From Woeseiaceae bacterium (lineage in GTDB: Bacteria; Pseudomonadota; Gammaproteobacteria; Steroidobacterales; Woeseiaceae), in contig JANQMR010000026.1 of the NCBI GenBank assembly GCA_028279985.1, positions 1 through 64,000 of the forward strand: a stretch of 64,000 nt of DNA, read 5' to 3'. Below, piece by piece: positions 16,721 to 25,158 of the stretch. The first letter of the stretch is position 1. Each line of letters begins with the position of its first letter. The position numbers and the translations under genes are program-made. The notes under the pieces are model-generated. The model worked only from the letters and a program-made list of their open reading frames with translations. It was not told the origin of the DNA and did not search any database.

Positions 16721-16977
16721 GCTTCGACCTTTCTCGCGACGAATTCGGCAAGCGCGCCGACCGTCGCGAACATCTCCGCGGACACCTCCTCATCGTCGAC
16801 CTCAATGCCGAACTGCTCCTCGATGAGCGTGATGACCGTCACCACGGCCATCGAGTCGAATTCCGGGATGGCCCCGAACAAAGGCGATTCCGAACCGAGT
16901 TCGTCCGCGCGCTCGCCGAGCTGCAGCGAGTCCTTCAATATCTCTCGAATGGCATCCAACAATGATGTTGCCCTCAT
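16717..16977 (-). CDS. Acyl carrier protein of the exosortase A locus
   Basis: 86 aa from the ATG at 16977, which has GGAAG 6 nt upstream; a TTG at 17010 is a poorer alternative. The phosphopantetheine attachment site is FDSMAV (Ser42), with DSM where most carriers have DSL. It is acidic, as expected for a carrier protein. XrtA loci normally pair this carrier with an acyl-CoA/AMP ligase and a PLP-dependent decarboxylase, and neither is present in the window. It lies just downstream of a GT2 gene and is coupled to the two hydrolases. Likely role: carrying an acyl or aminoacyl group for EPS decoration. Confidence 0.88.
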   Translation of the reverse strand: MRATSLLDAIREILKDSLQLGERADELGSESPLFGAIPEFDSMAVVTVITLIEEQFGIEVDDEEVSAEMFATVGALAEFVARKVEA

Positions 16978-17011
16978 ATCCGCTTCCAATGCATCTTGCA
17001 GCCGAGCCAAA

Positions 17012-18316
17012 CTAACGGCCTTTCGTGCGAGCCGTCGACCAGGTGGTATAGGTCATGCCTCGATACGCTTGGAGAATCCCGCGCGCGCTGGCTATATTAA
17101 CGAGACAAAAGTAGAACGGCACGTACAAAACAGACGGCAACGCCCCTCGGCGACGCAGGATGGCCCCGGCCACGGCCAGCGAATAGAAGAGTACCTGCAA
17201 CATGAAGAATACCCGGTACAGCCAGTGGTCCCACAACAGCGCTACGTTGGCGACGAAAGCGACCATCAGGAATAGCGGGACCAGCCACCGAAGCAGTTTG
17301 TGCGAAATCATCTGGAAGGAAAAGACACCGTAGCGCAGCGGGTTCATGAGTCTTTTCATCGACATGGTGGCGCGCCACGCGCGGTTGACGATCCGCACTT
17401 TACGGCGGAACTCCTTAGCGAAGCTGCCGGCGGCCTCCTCGACCGAGACGGCCTCCGGTTCGTAGATGCACCGCCATCCCTGCTCGACGATCTGGCACGG
17501 GTTGACGAAGTCGGACAAGGCGTCGGCCGACATCGGCCGGTAAAGCTCACTTCGAATCGCGTAGATCGCGCCGTCTCCGCCGACAACGGAGCCGAGCGAC
17601 GACTCACTCCGTTTGATGCCCGTCTCATAACGCCAGTACAAGGATTCGCTTTCCTCCGCATCGTTCGCCGATTCCGAGTAACTCGACTGGCCGACGACGG
17701 CCCCGACCGTCGGATCGTCGAAATTCCGGACCATCGCCCGTATCGCATCCTTCCGATACATGGCATTGGCGTCGGAGAAGACGAGTATCTCGCCGCCGGC
17801 CAGCTTCGCCGCCTCGTTCAAGCCCACGGTTTTTCCGCCGCGCTCCGGCATTCGTAGCAGACGTACCCCGTTGCCGTGAAAGCCTTCGACAATGGCGTCG
17901 GTGTCGTCGTCCGAACAATCGGAGACGACGAGTATCTCCAATCGCTCGGCCGGGTAGTCGACGGCCAAGCTGTTGCGGATCTTCTTGCCGATCACTTGCT
18001 CCTCGTTGAAAGCGGAGATGATCAGTGTGACCCGCGGCCGGCGCTCTCCCCTGACGATCGGTTTGCCGCCGACGATGTGAATCAGTAGCCGCAACGCCAC
18101 GGGATACCCGAAGTACACGTAGATCGTCAGTCCGACCGCGGCCCAGAATGTTATCTCGACGGCTAACACGCTTCGATACCGCGCGCCGATCCCAGTGCCA
18201 ATTCCAACGCCGGCGGCAGCGCCGATCGCAACGCCAATGGCAACGATCCAGCGCGGATCGTCGTCGTGAACACGGAAGCCGCCGCTGCCCACGCGATCAC
18301 GTTGCGGTCTCCGCAT
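17012..18316 (-). CDS. Membrane glycosyltransferase family 2
   Basis: 434 aa from the ATG at 18316; the open frame further upstream lies inside the neighbouring gene. Two N-terminal hydrophobic segments are followed by a GT-A domain: LIISAFNEE, the metal-binding type VFSDANAMY, GGDGAIYAIR, and the QIVEQGWRCIYEP motif of processive GT2 enzymes. Three or four C-terminal helices follow. This layout is that of cellulose- or hyaluronan-synthase-like enzymes, or of enzymes that add sugar at the membrane. It overlaps the upstream GT4 gene by 20 bp. Sugar donor unknown. Confidence 0.85.
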   Translation of the reverse strand: MRRPQRDRVGSGGFRVHDDDPRWIVAIGVAIGAAAGVGIGTGIGARYRSVLAVEITFWAAVGLTIYVYFGYPVALRLLIHIVGGKPIVRGERRPRVTLIISAFNEEQVIGKKIRNSLAVDYPAERLEILVVSDCSDDDTDAIVEGFHGNGVRLLRMPERGGKTVGLNEAAKLAGGEILVFSDANAMYRKDAIRAMVRNFDDPTVGAVVGQSSYSESANDAEESESLYWRYETGIKRSESSLGSVVGGDGAIYAIRSELYRPMSADALSDFVNPCQIVEQGWRCIYEPEAVSVEEAAGSFAKEFRRKVRIVNRAWRATMSMKRLMNPLRYGVFSFQMISHKLLRWLVPLFLMVAFVANVALLWDHWLYRVFFMLQVLFYSLAVAGAILRRRGALPSVLYVPFYFCLVNIASARGILQAYRGMTYTTWSTARTKGR

Positions 18317-19529
18317 GCCGCTCCATCGCCAGATTGCAGGCGGTCTCGAAAGCCTGCGCGGCAACGGTGTAGGAAAAGTTGTCCTCGACGAAGGATCGCG
18401 CCTCTCGTGACAGTCTGTCACGGCGTTGGTCGTCTTCCAGCAGCTCGACGACGGCACCGGCAAATGCCGGCGCATCGTTCGCCTCCAGATAGTGCCGACC
18501 CGCTTCCACGGGAAGGCCCTCCACGCCGATCGCAGTGGAGACCACGGCGCTGCCCATGGCCATCGCCTCGTAAACCTTAAGGCGCGTGCCGCCCCCGATC
18601 CGAAGCGGAATCACCGAGACGGCCGAGCCCTGCACATAGGGCCGTACGTCGTCCACGAACCCCGTGAAGGTCCAGTTCAGATTCCGCCGCCTGGCCTCCT
18701 GCAAAAGATTCTCGGGCGGCGCCCGGCCGACGACGGTCATTCTGGCGTCGGGCACGGCCGCCGCGATTCGCTCCCACACGTCGGCCATGAAAAAACCGAT
18801 ACCGTCCTGATTGGCCATCCAGTCCATCGAACCCAGAAACACCACGTCCCGGCGCCGCTCGGGCGCCGCGTAACCGAAAAAGGTCAGATCCACGCCCGTC
18901 GGGATGACGAAAGGCTCACGTGTGCCGTAATCGGTGACGAACTGTTCGGCATCGCGCTCCGCAACCGCGACGACGACGTCGAACCTGTCGAGCGTCTGCC
19001 GTTCGAACTCCCGCATCTTCCGGTACTGATTCGCCCAGATCATACGGAAGATGGGATTACGCGCGACGTCCCGGTGGCGGCGGAAAATCTCCGCCTCCAC
19101 GTTGTGTGTGAACATGACGGAAGGGCAATCGAGCGCGTCCGGCAGGAATACGCCGGAGTGAGCAAAATCGTAGACCGCAACGGCAGGTGACCGATCGAGC
19201 GCGTCGCTGACCAGTGCCAGGCCGGCGGCATCTCGATCCGTCCGCACCGGAATCGGCAGCCGGCTCTTCAGGTGCCGCATGCGGGTGTAGCGGAACAGGC
19301 GGCCTCGGCGCGGCTCCTTCCACCAGCGGAACTCGTCGCAGACCGTATCCAGCTCGTCCCGATACGTCCGGACCAAGTCGGCGGAAGCGGGTGACAACAA
19401 GACGATCCGGAACTCGCGATCCTTCAGTCCACGGAGAATCTGGGTCGTGCGGATCTTGCCTCCGGAGTCGACCGGGAAAAGGAACCGAGTAGAGACGAAG
19501 ATGAGCAGCTTCCGCTCCGTCACCAACAT
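18297..19529 (-). CDS. Glycosyltransferase GT4, exosortase-associated type
   Basis: Protein of 410 aa. The N-terminus IFVSTRFLFPVDSGGKIRTTQILRG resembles the PEP-CTERM/EpsH1-associated sugar transferase family (TIGR03087), and THNVEAEIFRRH near residue 140 is also typical. The C-terminal donor domain has VFLGSMDWMANQDG and IGGGTRLKVYEAMAMGSAVVST, the GT4 phosphate-binding and E-x7-E region. A cytoplasmic retaining transferase. It overlaps the dehydrogenase gene upstream by 10 bp and the GT2 gene downstream by 20 bp. Confidence 0.87.
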   Translation of the reverse strand: MLVTERKLLIFVSTRFLFPVDSGGKIRTTQILRGLKDREFRIVLLSPASADLVRTYRDELDTVCDEFRWWKEPRRGRLFRYTRMRHLKSRLPIPVRTDRDAAGLALVSDALDRSPAVAVYDFAHSGVFLPDALDCPSVMFTHNVEAEIFRRHRDVARNPIFRMIWANQYRKMREFERQTLDRFDVVVAVAERDAEQFVTDYGTREPFVIPTGVDLTFFGYAAPERRRDVVFLGSMDWMANQDGIGFFMADVWERIAAAVPDARMTVVGRAPPENLLQEARRRNLNWTFTGFVDDVRPYVQGSAVSVIPLRIGGGTRLKVYEAMAMGSAVVSTAIGVEGLPVEAGRHYLEANDAPAFAGAVVELLEDDQRRDRLSREARSFVEDNFSYTVAAQAFETACNLAMERHAETAT

Positions 19530-20836
19530 ACCCCTTGGTACCCGGCCCTAGCGGAATCCGTCGATCCGAGCCCAATCAAGTCCACGATCTTCAGGTCTTT
19601 CGCCCTAGGTGCTGCAAGCTGCGCGGCCAGGTCGGCATGATTCTGACCCACGACTAGCACTTCGGCGTGGTCGAACACGCCGCCGAGGTCTTCGGTCAGC
19701 ATGGATTCGATGTGCGGAATCGTCTCTTCGATGAAACGTTTGTTCGCGCCTATCAGCCGTGCGACGTTGACCGCCGGATCGTGGATGCGCAGATCGTAAC
19801 CCTTGCCAATCAGAGTCTCGGCGAGCGCTACCAGCGGACTCTCGCGCAGATCGTCCGTGCCCGGCTTGAAACTCAGTCCCACGAATCCGACCTTACGCGA
19901 TCCCGAGCGCATCACCATATCGGCGGCGTGCTGGATCTGCAACACGTTGGTCTGCTGGACGCCCTGCATGACGGGCAGCTCGATGTCGTTGTGTTTCGCA
20001 AGGTACAACATCGCACGAAGGTCTTTCGGCAAACACGAGCCGCCATACGCGAAGCCCGGTCTCAGGTAGGCCGGGGAGATGTTGAGGCTCGTATCGCGGC
20101 AAACCAGTGACATCACCTCGCGGGAATCCACGCCGAGACTACGCCCGAGGCGTCCGACCTCGTTGGCAAACGATATCTTGAGCGCATGGAACACGTTGCA
20201 GGTCAGCTTCAGCATCTCGGCCGCGGCGAAGCTGGTGGTGACGAAGTCTCCCGGGAAATCGCCGAACAATGCCTGCACTCGGTCCGCCGACTTTTCGCAA
20301 TCGGTGCCCACGACGGTGAACGGGGGATTGTAGAAGTCCTTGATCGAGCTGCCTTCGCGCAAGAACTCGGGCTGGAAGCAAAGACCGAAATCCTCTCCCA
20401 AGCGCCCGCCGGCATGTTCTTCCAGCAAGGGTTTCACGACCGACTCGGTGCTGCCCGGATACACCGTGGACCGCAGGACCACGACCGGAAATTCCGAGCA
20501 AGCCTCGAGTGCACGCCCGATCTGCTCGGAGACACGCCGAATCGCCGTCAGGTCCTGGCTGCCGTTGGCGGCGGACGGCGTCCCGACGCAGACGAAGATC
20601 AGATCGCATTCCCCAACCTCGCGGTCGAGCTTGTCGCTGACCCGCAGCCGGCCGCTGTCCCGAGCTTCACGGGTGACCTCGCCGATACCCTCCTCGACGA
20701 TCGGCGCCTTGCCGGCGCGCAGCAAGTCCAGCTTGGTGTGGTCGAGATCGATGCCCAGCACGTCGTGACCGTCGCGCGACAGGCAGACCGCGGTGACCGC
20801 GCCGACATAACCAAGTCCGATGACACATAGTTTCAT
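19520..20836 (-). CDS. Nucleotide-sugar dehydrogenase, GDP-mannose 6-dehydrogenase-like
   Basis: 438 aa from the ATG at 20836 (AAGGAG upstream). Rossmann motif GLGYVGA at residues 7-13. The catalytic cysteine lies in GGSCLPKD. Leu before Pro-Lys-Asp is the AlgD form, whereas UDP-glucose dehydrogenases, including the one at 47302, read [20 protein letters not shown] is the family C-terminal motif. The likely reaction is GDP-mannose to GDP-mannuronate with two NAD+. The ManB and ManC genes at 44354-47258 can supply GDP-mannose. UDP-sugar specificity cannot be excluded. Confidence 0.83.
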   Translation of the reverse strand: MKLCVIGLGYVGAVTAVCLSRDGHDVLGIDLDHTKLDLLRAGKAPIVEEGIGEVTREARDSGRLRVSDKLDREVGECDLIFVCVGTPSAANGSQDLTAIRRVSEQIGRALEACSEFPVVVLRSTVYPGSTESVVKPLLEEHAGGRLGEDFGLCFQPEFLREGSSIKDFYNPPFTVVGTDCEKSADRVQALFGDFPGDFVTTSFAAAEMLKLTCNVFHALKISFANEVGRLGRSLGVDSREVMSLVCRDTSLNISPAYLRPGFAYGGSCLPKDLRAMLYLAKHNDIELPVMQGVQQTNVLQIQHAADMVMRSGSRKVGFVGLSFKPGTDDLRESPLVALAETLIGKGYDLRIHDPAVNVARLIGANKRFIEETIPHIESMLTEDLGGVFDHAEVLVVGQNHADLAAQLAAPRAKDLKIVDLIGLGSTDSARAGYQGVCW

Positions 20837-20864
20837 TCGGGGTTCTGCTCCTTCTGGTCTTCCG

Positions 20865-22058
20865 TCATTGTCGCCGACTCGTGCGCTCGGCGAAGAACTC
20901 CAGCACCTCCGCCGCAACACGATCCCAGTCTCCCACGTTAAGGGTCGCGGCAATATGATCCGGTACCCAATCCGGGCGTTGCAGCGCTGCGGTGATCGCC
21001 CGCGCCATCGCCGTCCGGTCGTCGACCGGCACGATGAATCCGTTACGGCCATCGACGACGAATCGGGCGTTGTCGCCGACCGGCGTCGTCACCACCGGCA
21101 GACCGCAGGCGAGCGCCTCCAGGATCGCGTTACAGCAACCTTCACGTTGTGTGCCCAGCGCAAAAACGTCCGCGGCGCGGAGGTACTCACCGACGAGACC
21201 CGCCTCGACCTCGCCGAGAAACGACACGGCGTCTTCGATACCGAGCTCCGCAACCTGCCGCCGCAGCCTGCGCGGATAATCCGCTTCGAAACTCTTCCCG
21301 CCGACGATGAGCAGGCGCGCCCGCCCGTCGTGTTGCAGGACATCGGAAAAGGCGTCGATCAGGACATGGTGACGCTTGCGTGCCGTGAGGTGTCCGACCG
21401 AGATGACAATCGGACTGTCCGGCGGGAGTCCGAGACGGAGACGCGAGGCCTGCCGGTCACCGGTATGGAAGACCGAGCTGTCGATCGCGTTGTGGACGAC
21501 ACGTGTCTTGCTCTCGACGGCGCCGTTCTTGAGCGCAAGGTCTTGCAGAAAGTGACTCACACAAATGCAGCCATCGACATTGCGCAGCAGGAAACGTATC
21601 TGGTCGCCGATCAGCGGTTTGTGTAGATACTCGGCTTCGAAGCCGCGAAGCGTGACGAACACCGGTATGCCGAGCCTCCGCCCGGCAAGCAGCGCCCCGA
21701 CACCCTCGGGATAGCCGAAATGTGCATCGATCACGTCCAGACGCCGCGATTGCTTGAGCGCTGCGAGCTGCCCGAAGATCGAACGGTAGAGCCAGTATCC
21801 GTCGAGCGATTTCAGAAACTTCGGGACGTAGAACATGGGCGCATGCGTGATCGACAAGTCGGCCGCCCGATGATTGTCGGCCCGCGCAGACGCCGACAAC
21901 GGCGCCACGATCGGAAACCAGGGAATGGGTTGTAGCGCCTCCACGGTCGCATGCCGCGCCATGCCCGCCAGACGGCGCAACACGAAAACCCCGCCGGACG
22001 GGTTGTCGGGGCCCGGCAGGTCGCGACAAATGCTCGCTATGGAGAGATGGTCGGTCAC
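20865..22058 (-). CDS. Glycosyltransferase GT4
   Basis: Protein of 397 aa with a GTG start. A Glyco_transf_4 N-terminal domain (SGGVFVLRRLAGMAR, then DVIDAHFGYPEG) leads into VHNAIDSSVFHTG, ISVGHLTARKRHHVLIDAF and EGCCNAILEALACGLPVVTT, the usual GT4 donor-site run with the E-x7-E motif. GTG overlaps the TGA of amidotransferase 1 as GTGA (22055-22058). It belongs to the middle of the XrtA operon. The sugar and linkage are not readable. Confidence 0.87.
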   Translation of the reverse strand: MTDHLSIASICRDLPGPDNPSGGVFVLRRLAGMARHATVEALQPIPWFPIVAPLSASARADNHRAADLSITHAPMFYVPKFLKSLDGYWLYRSIFGQLAALKQSRRLDVIDAHFGYPEGVGALLAGRRLGIPVFVTLRGFEAEYLHKPLIGDQIRFLLRNVDGCICVSHFLQDLALKNGAVESKTRVVHNAIDSSVFHTGDRQASRLRLGLPPDSPIVISVGHLTARKRHHVLIDAFSDVLQHDGRARLLIVGGKSFEADYPRRLRRQVAELGIEDAVSFLGEVEAGLVGEYLRAADVFALGTQREGCCNAILEALACGLPVVTTPVGDNARFVVDGRNGFIVPVDDRTAMARAITAALQRPDWVPDHIAATLNVGDWDRVAAEVLEFFAERTSRRQ

Positions 22059-23977
22059 GATGCCTGGTTGCCGTCGCTATCTGCCCCGTATCTCGCAAGA
22101 AAACCGTCGAACATGAATAGCGCCCACAATGCCGCGGTCCACGTGCGGCGGCCCGACTGATGCTCCCTGACGAGACGCTCCAAGCCCTCCGGCGAAAAGA
22201 CGCCGCATTGTTTGAGACGATCGCCGCAGACCGTGTCGATCAGCCGCTGTCGCAGGGAGCCGCGGAACCACTGCCCGATAGGCACGGCAAAACCCATCTT
22301 GGTGCGGAACAACACGTCGTGCGGAAGCTCCGGGCGCAGCGCTTCTTTCAGCATGTACTTACCGACGCCACGGCGGAGCTTGTTCGCCGTCGGTTGCGCG
22401 GCCACCCAGGATACGAACGTATGGTCCAGAAACGGCACCCGCACTTCGAGACTGTGCGCCATGCTGGCGCGGTCTACCTTGGTGAGGATGTCACCCGGCA
22501 GATAAGTCTTGAAATCCAGATACTGCACCATTCTGAGCGGATCTTCGAACGTCTTGTCGGCGAGGTAGCCGCGGAAAACCTCCGACGACCGGTATCCCTG
22601 GAGCTCGGCTTTCGTCGCGCGTGAGAACAACCAGTCTCGACCCTCCGCCGGAAAAATAGAGACGCCGTGCAAATATGCCTCCATCGAACTGCGGGCCAGT
22701 GCCTGAAAAGTCGTCTTGCCGCGCACGAATCGCGGTGCCCAGTCCAGCTTGGGATACCAGCGGCCCAGTGGCCCGAAGACCCCCCGCCTGAAGCGGTCGG
22801 GGAACAGCGCCCGCAACCGCTCTTCCATCGAGAACAGGCGATAACGGCGATAGCCGATGAAGTTCTCGTCGCCACCATCTCCCGACAGCGCAACCGTGAC
22901 GTGCTTTCGTGCGAGCTCGCAAAGCCGATAGGTCGGGATGGCGGAGCTGTCGGCATAGGGTTCGTCGTAAAGGTCGACGAGCCGGTCGAGCAGGCCGAAG
23001 TCGGCGGCCTGGACTACCTCCGATTTGTGTTCCGTCGCCTTGGCCTTGGCAACCATGTCGGCGAAAGCCGACTCGTCGTAGCGCTTTTCGTTGAAACCGA
23101 TCGAACAGGTCAGCACCGTATTCGTCTCCGATTTGCGCATCATGGCGACGACGGCACTCGAATCGATGCCTCCCGACAGGAAAGCGCCGAGCGGCACGTC
23201 GGCGACCAGCCGTCGAGTGACGGAGCCCCGCAGTCGGTCGCGCAATTCCTCGAGCTCGTCCTCGCCCGCAACCGTCTGCGCCGCCGGACGATCGAGCGGC
23301 ACGTCCCAGTACCTGACCGGTTCCGCGATGGTCTCGCCGCGCCGCAGACACAGATAGTTGCCCGGCTCCAGCTTTTTGACCTGAGAAAAAATACTTTTGG
23401 GGTCAGGGACATACCCAAAGGTAAAGAAGTCCTCGACCGCTTGGACGTCGATATTTCGCGGCACTTGCGGATTTCGCATCAGCGCCTTTAGCTCGGAACC
23501 GAAAACCAGCGTCCGGTCGTTGAGGACGACGTAATACAGCGGCTTGATCCCGACTCGATCCCGCGCCAGGAAGAGCGTCTGCCGGTTGCGATCCCACAAG
23601 CCGAACGCGAACATGCCGTTGAACCGATCCAGGCACCCGACACCCCACTCTTCCCAGGCATGCACGATCACCTCGGTGTCGCAGTGCGTCCGGAACACGT
23701 GCCCGAGCGCGCGCAGCTCGTCCGCCAACGCGACGAAATTGTAGATCTCGCCGTTGTAGGTGACGACGACCGTTTCGTCCTCGTTGTAGAGCGGCTGCTT
23801 ACCGCCTTCGAGATCGATGATGGACAGTCGTCTATGCCCCAGGCCAACGCCCGGCTCGAAGTGGAACCCGTCTCCATCCGGCCCGCGGTGTTCGAGGGTT
23901 TGGTTCATCGACCGCAGCACGGCTTCGTCGATCGGCTTACGACCCGCCAGGTCCACAATCCCGCTTATGCCGCACAT
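22055..23977 (-). CDS. Amidotransferase 1, exosortase A system-associated (asparagine synthase-like)
   Basis: Protein of 640 aa. The N-terminal glutamine amidotransferase domain starts MCGISGI, with Cys2 as the nucleophile, and has HRRLSIIDLEGG, YNGEIYNF and CDTEVIVHAWEEWG. The synthase domain has the PP-loop-type motif FLSGGIDSSAV near residue 265. Its sequence fits the XrtA-restricted clade (TIGR03108), not true asparagine synthetase. It probably amidates a uronic acid or a carrier-bound acid in the EPS pathway, an ATP-dependent step. Overlaps: 4 bp downstream with the GT4 gene, 13 bp upstream with the next GT. Confidence 0.93.
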   Translation of the reverse strand: MCGISGIVDLAGRKPIDEAVLRSMNQTLEHRGPDGDGFHFEPGVGLGHRRLSIIDLEGGKQPLYNEDETVVVTYNGEIYNFVALADELRALGHVFRTHCDTEVIVHAWEEWGVGCLDRFNGMFAFGLWDRNRQTLFLARDRVGIKPLYYVVLNDRTLVFGSELKALMRNPQVPRNIDVQAVEDFFTFGYVPDPKSIFSQVKKLEPGNYLCLRRGETIAEPVRYWDVPLDRPAAQTVAGEDELEELRDRLRGSVTRRLVADVPLGAFLSGGIDSSAVVAMMRKSETNTVLTCSIGFNEKRYDESAFADMVAKAKATEHKSEVVQAADFGLLDRLVDLYDEPYADSSAIPTYRLCELARKHVTVALSGDGGDENFIGYRRYRLFSMEERLRALFPDRFRRGVFGPLGRWYPKLDWAPRFVRGKTTFQALARSSMEAYLHGVSIFPAEGRDWLFSRATKAELQGYRSSEVFRGYLADKTFEDPLRMVQYLDFKTYLPGDILTKVDRASMAHSLEVRVPFLDHTFVSWVAAQPTANKLRRGVGKYMLKEALRPELPHDVLFRTKMGFAVPIGQWFRGSLRQRLIDTVCGDRLKQCGVFSPEGLERLVREHQSGRRTWTAALWALFMFDGFLARYGADSDGNQAS

Positions 23978-25158
23978 TGGCTCGCTCCTGCCCGGGCCGT
24001 CTCATCGCGGTACAGCTCGCCGTAGGCCGCGACCATCGCGTCCAGCGAGAAATGCTCGACCGCACGATCGCGCGATGCCCGGCCGTGTGACTCACGCAGA
24101 CCGTCGTCTTCGACATAACGGCGTATCGCGGCGGCGAGAGACGCCGGATCGGCCGGCGGCACCAGTGCGCCGGTTGCGCCGTCGACGACCAGCTCCCGGT
24201 TCCCGCCGGTGTCGGTAGCGACGACGGGCAGGCCGGTCGCCATCGCTTCCAGCACCGTATTGGAAATGCCTTCGCGGAACGACCCCAGCACGAATACGTC
24301 CATCCCGTTCAGGATTTCCGGGACGTTGTCACGGCTGCCGGGAAGCCAGGCGAGATCGCCCACTCCGCTCTCCGCAAGCCGCTCGATCGCTTGCTCGCGC
24401 AGCTCGCCGTCGCCGATCATCGCGAGTCGGACCGTACGCTCCCCGGACCGCGTCCGGTCGGCGACCTGAATGAAGGCCTCGACCAGATTCATCGGATCCT
24501 TGATCGCCGAAAACCTCGTCACGGTCCCGATCACGACGTTATCCTCCGCGGCGAAATCCTCCGCGGCGAACGCAGGCAGCCTGGCGCTTTGCCGACGGCG
24601 CGGCTCGGGCTGGTATTTGTGCGTGTCGACACCGTTGTAAACATGCGTGACTTTGGCGGCGGGTATGCCGACGGCGGCAATCAGCCACCGGCGCAAGTCG
24701 TCGGACACGGTCACGAAGCGGCTGACGAACGGAGACAGCAGCCGCCGGATCCGCCGGTACTTCGGACTCTCGCCGTCCGGATCGAAGACGTCCCAGCCGT
24801 GTTCGCCGTGAACGCGGACCGGTACCCGCGCCAGAAAAGCGACCAAAGCGCAGTCCATCGTGCCGATGTTTCGAGTGTGCACGACCGTCGGCCGCAGGCG
24901 CCTGAACAGCCTGAACAGACGCAGGTAAGCGGCGGGGTCTTTACCCGGCCGTTTGCCGAGTTGGAATAACGGTACCTCGTCTCTGAGGCGGCGCTTGAAG
25001 CTGCTGGCCTCGGTGAGCGCCACGATCGCGTGTCGCTGGCTTTCCGTACTGAGCGAGTTGACCAAGTTGACGACACCGTTTTCCAATCCACCGTAATCGA
25101 GCCGGAACACGACGTGGACGATCAGCGGCAAATCGCCGGTATCCCGGATCGAAGTCAC
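23965..25158 (-). CDS. Glycosyltransferase GT4, PEP-CTERM/EpsH1-associated
   Basis: Protein of 397 aa, GTG start overlapping the exosortase stop (25155-25158). The start VHVVFRLDYGGLENGVVNL and VHTRNIGTMDCALVAFLARVP match the TIGR03088 family of XrtA-linked sugar transferases. The donor domain shows GTVTRFSAIKDPMNLVEAF and EGISNTVLEAMATGLPVVAT. Residues FAAEDFAAED, near the middle, come from a perfect 15-bp tandem duplication at 24541-24570 in the linker between the two domains, so it is likely tolerated. Confidence 0.9.
   Translation of the reverse strand: MTSIRDTGDLPLIVHVVFRLDYGGLENGVVNLVNSLSTESQRHAIVALTEASSFKRRLRDEVPLFQLGKRPGKDPAAYLRLFRLFRRLRPTVVHTRNIGTMDCALVAFLARVPVRVHGEHGWDVFDPDGESPKYRRIRRLLSPFVSRFVTVSDDLRRWLIAAVGIPAAKVTHVYNGVDTHKYQPEPRRRQSARLPAFAAEDFAAEDNVVIGTVTRFSAIKDPMNLVEAFIQVADRTRSGERTVRLAMIGDGELREQAIERLAESGVGDLAWLPGSRDNVPEILNGMDVFVLGSFREGISNTVLEAMATGLPVVATDTGGNRELVVDGATGALVPPADPASLAAAIRRYVEDDGLRESHGRASRDRAVEHFSLDAMVAAYGELYRDETARAGASQCAA
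24541..24570. repeat. Perfect 15-bp in-frame tandem duplication in a GT4 gene
   Basis: ATCCTCCGCGGCGAA occurs twice without a mismatch. On the minus strand it encodes FAAED twice. No decay suggests it is recent. Confidence 0.95.
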
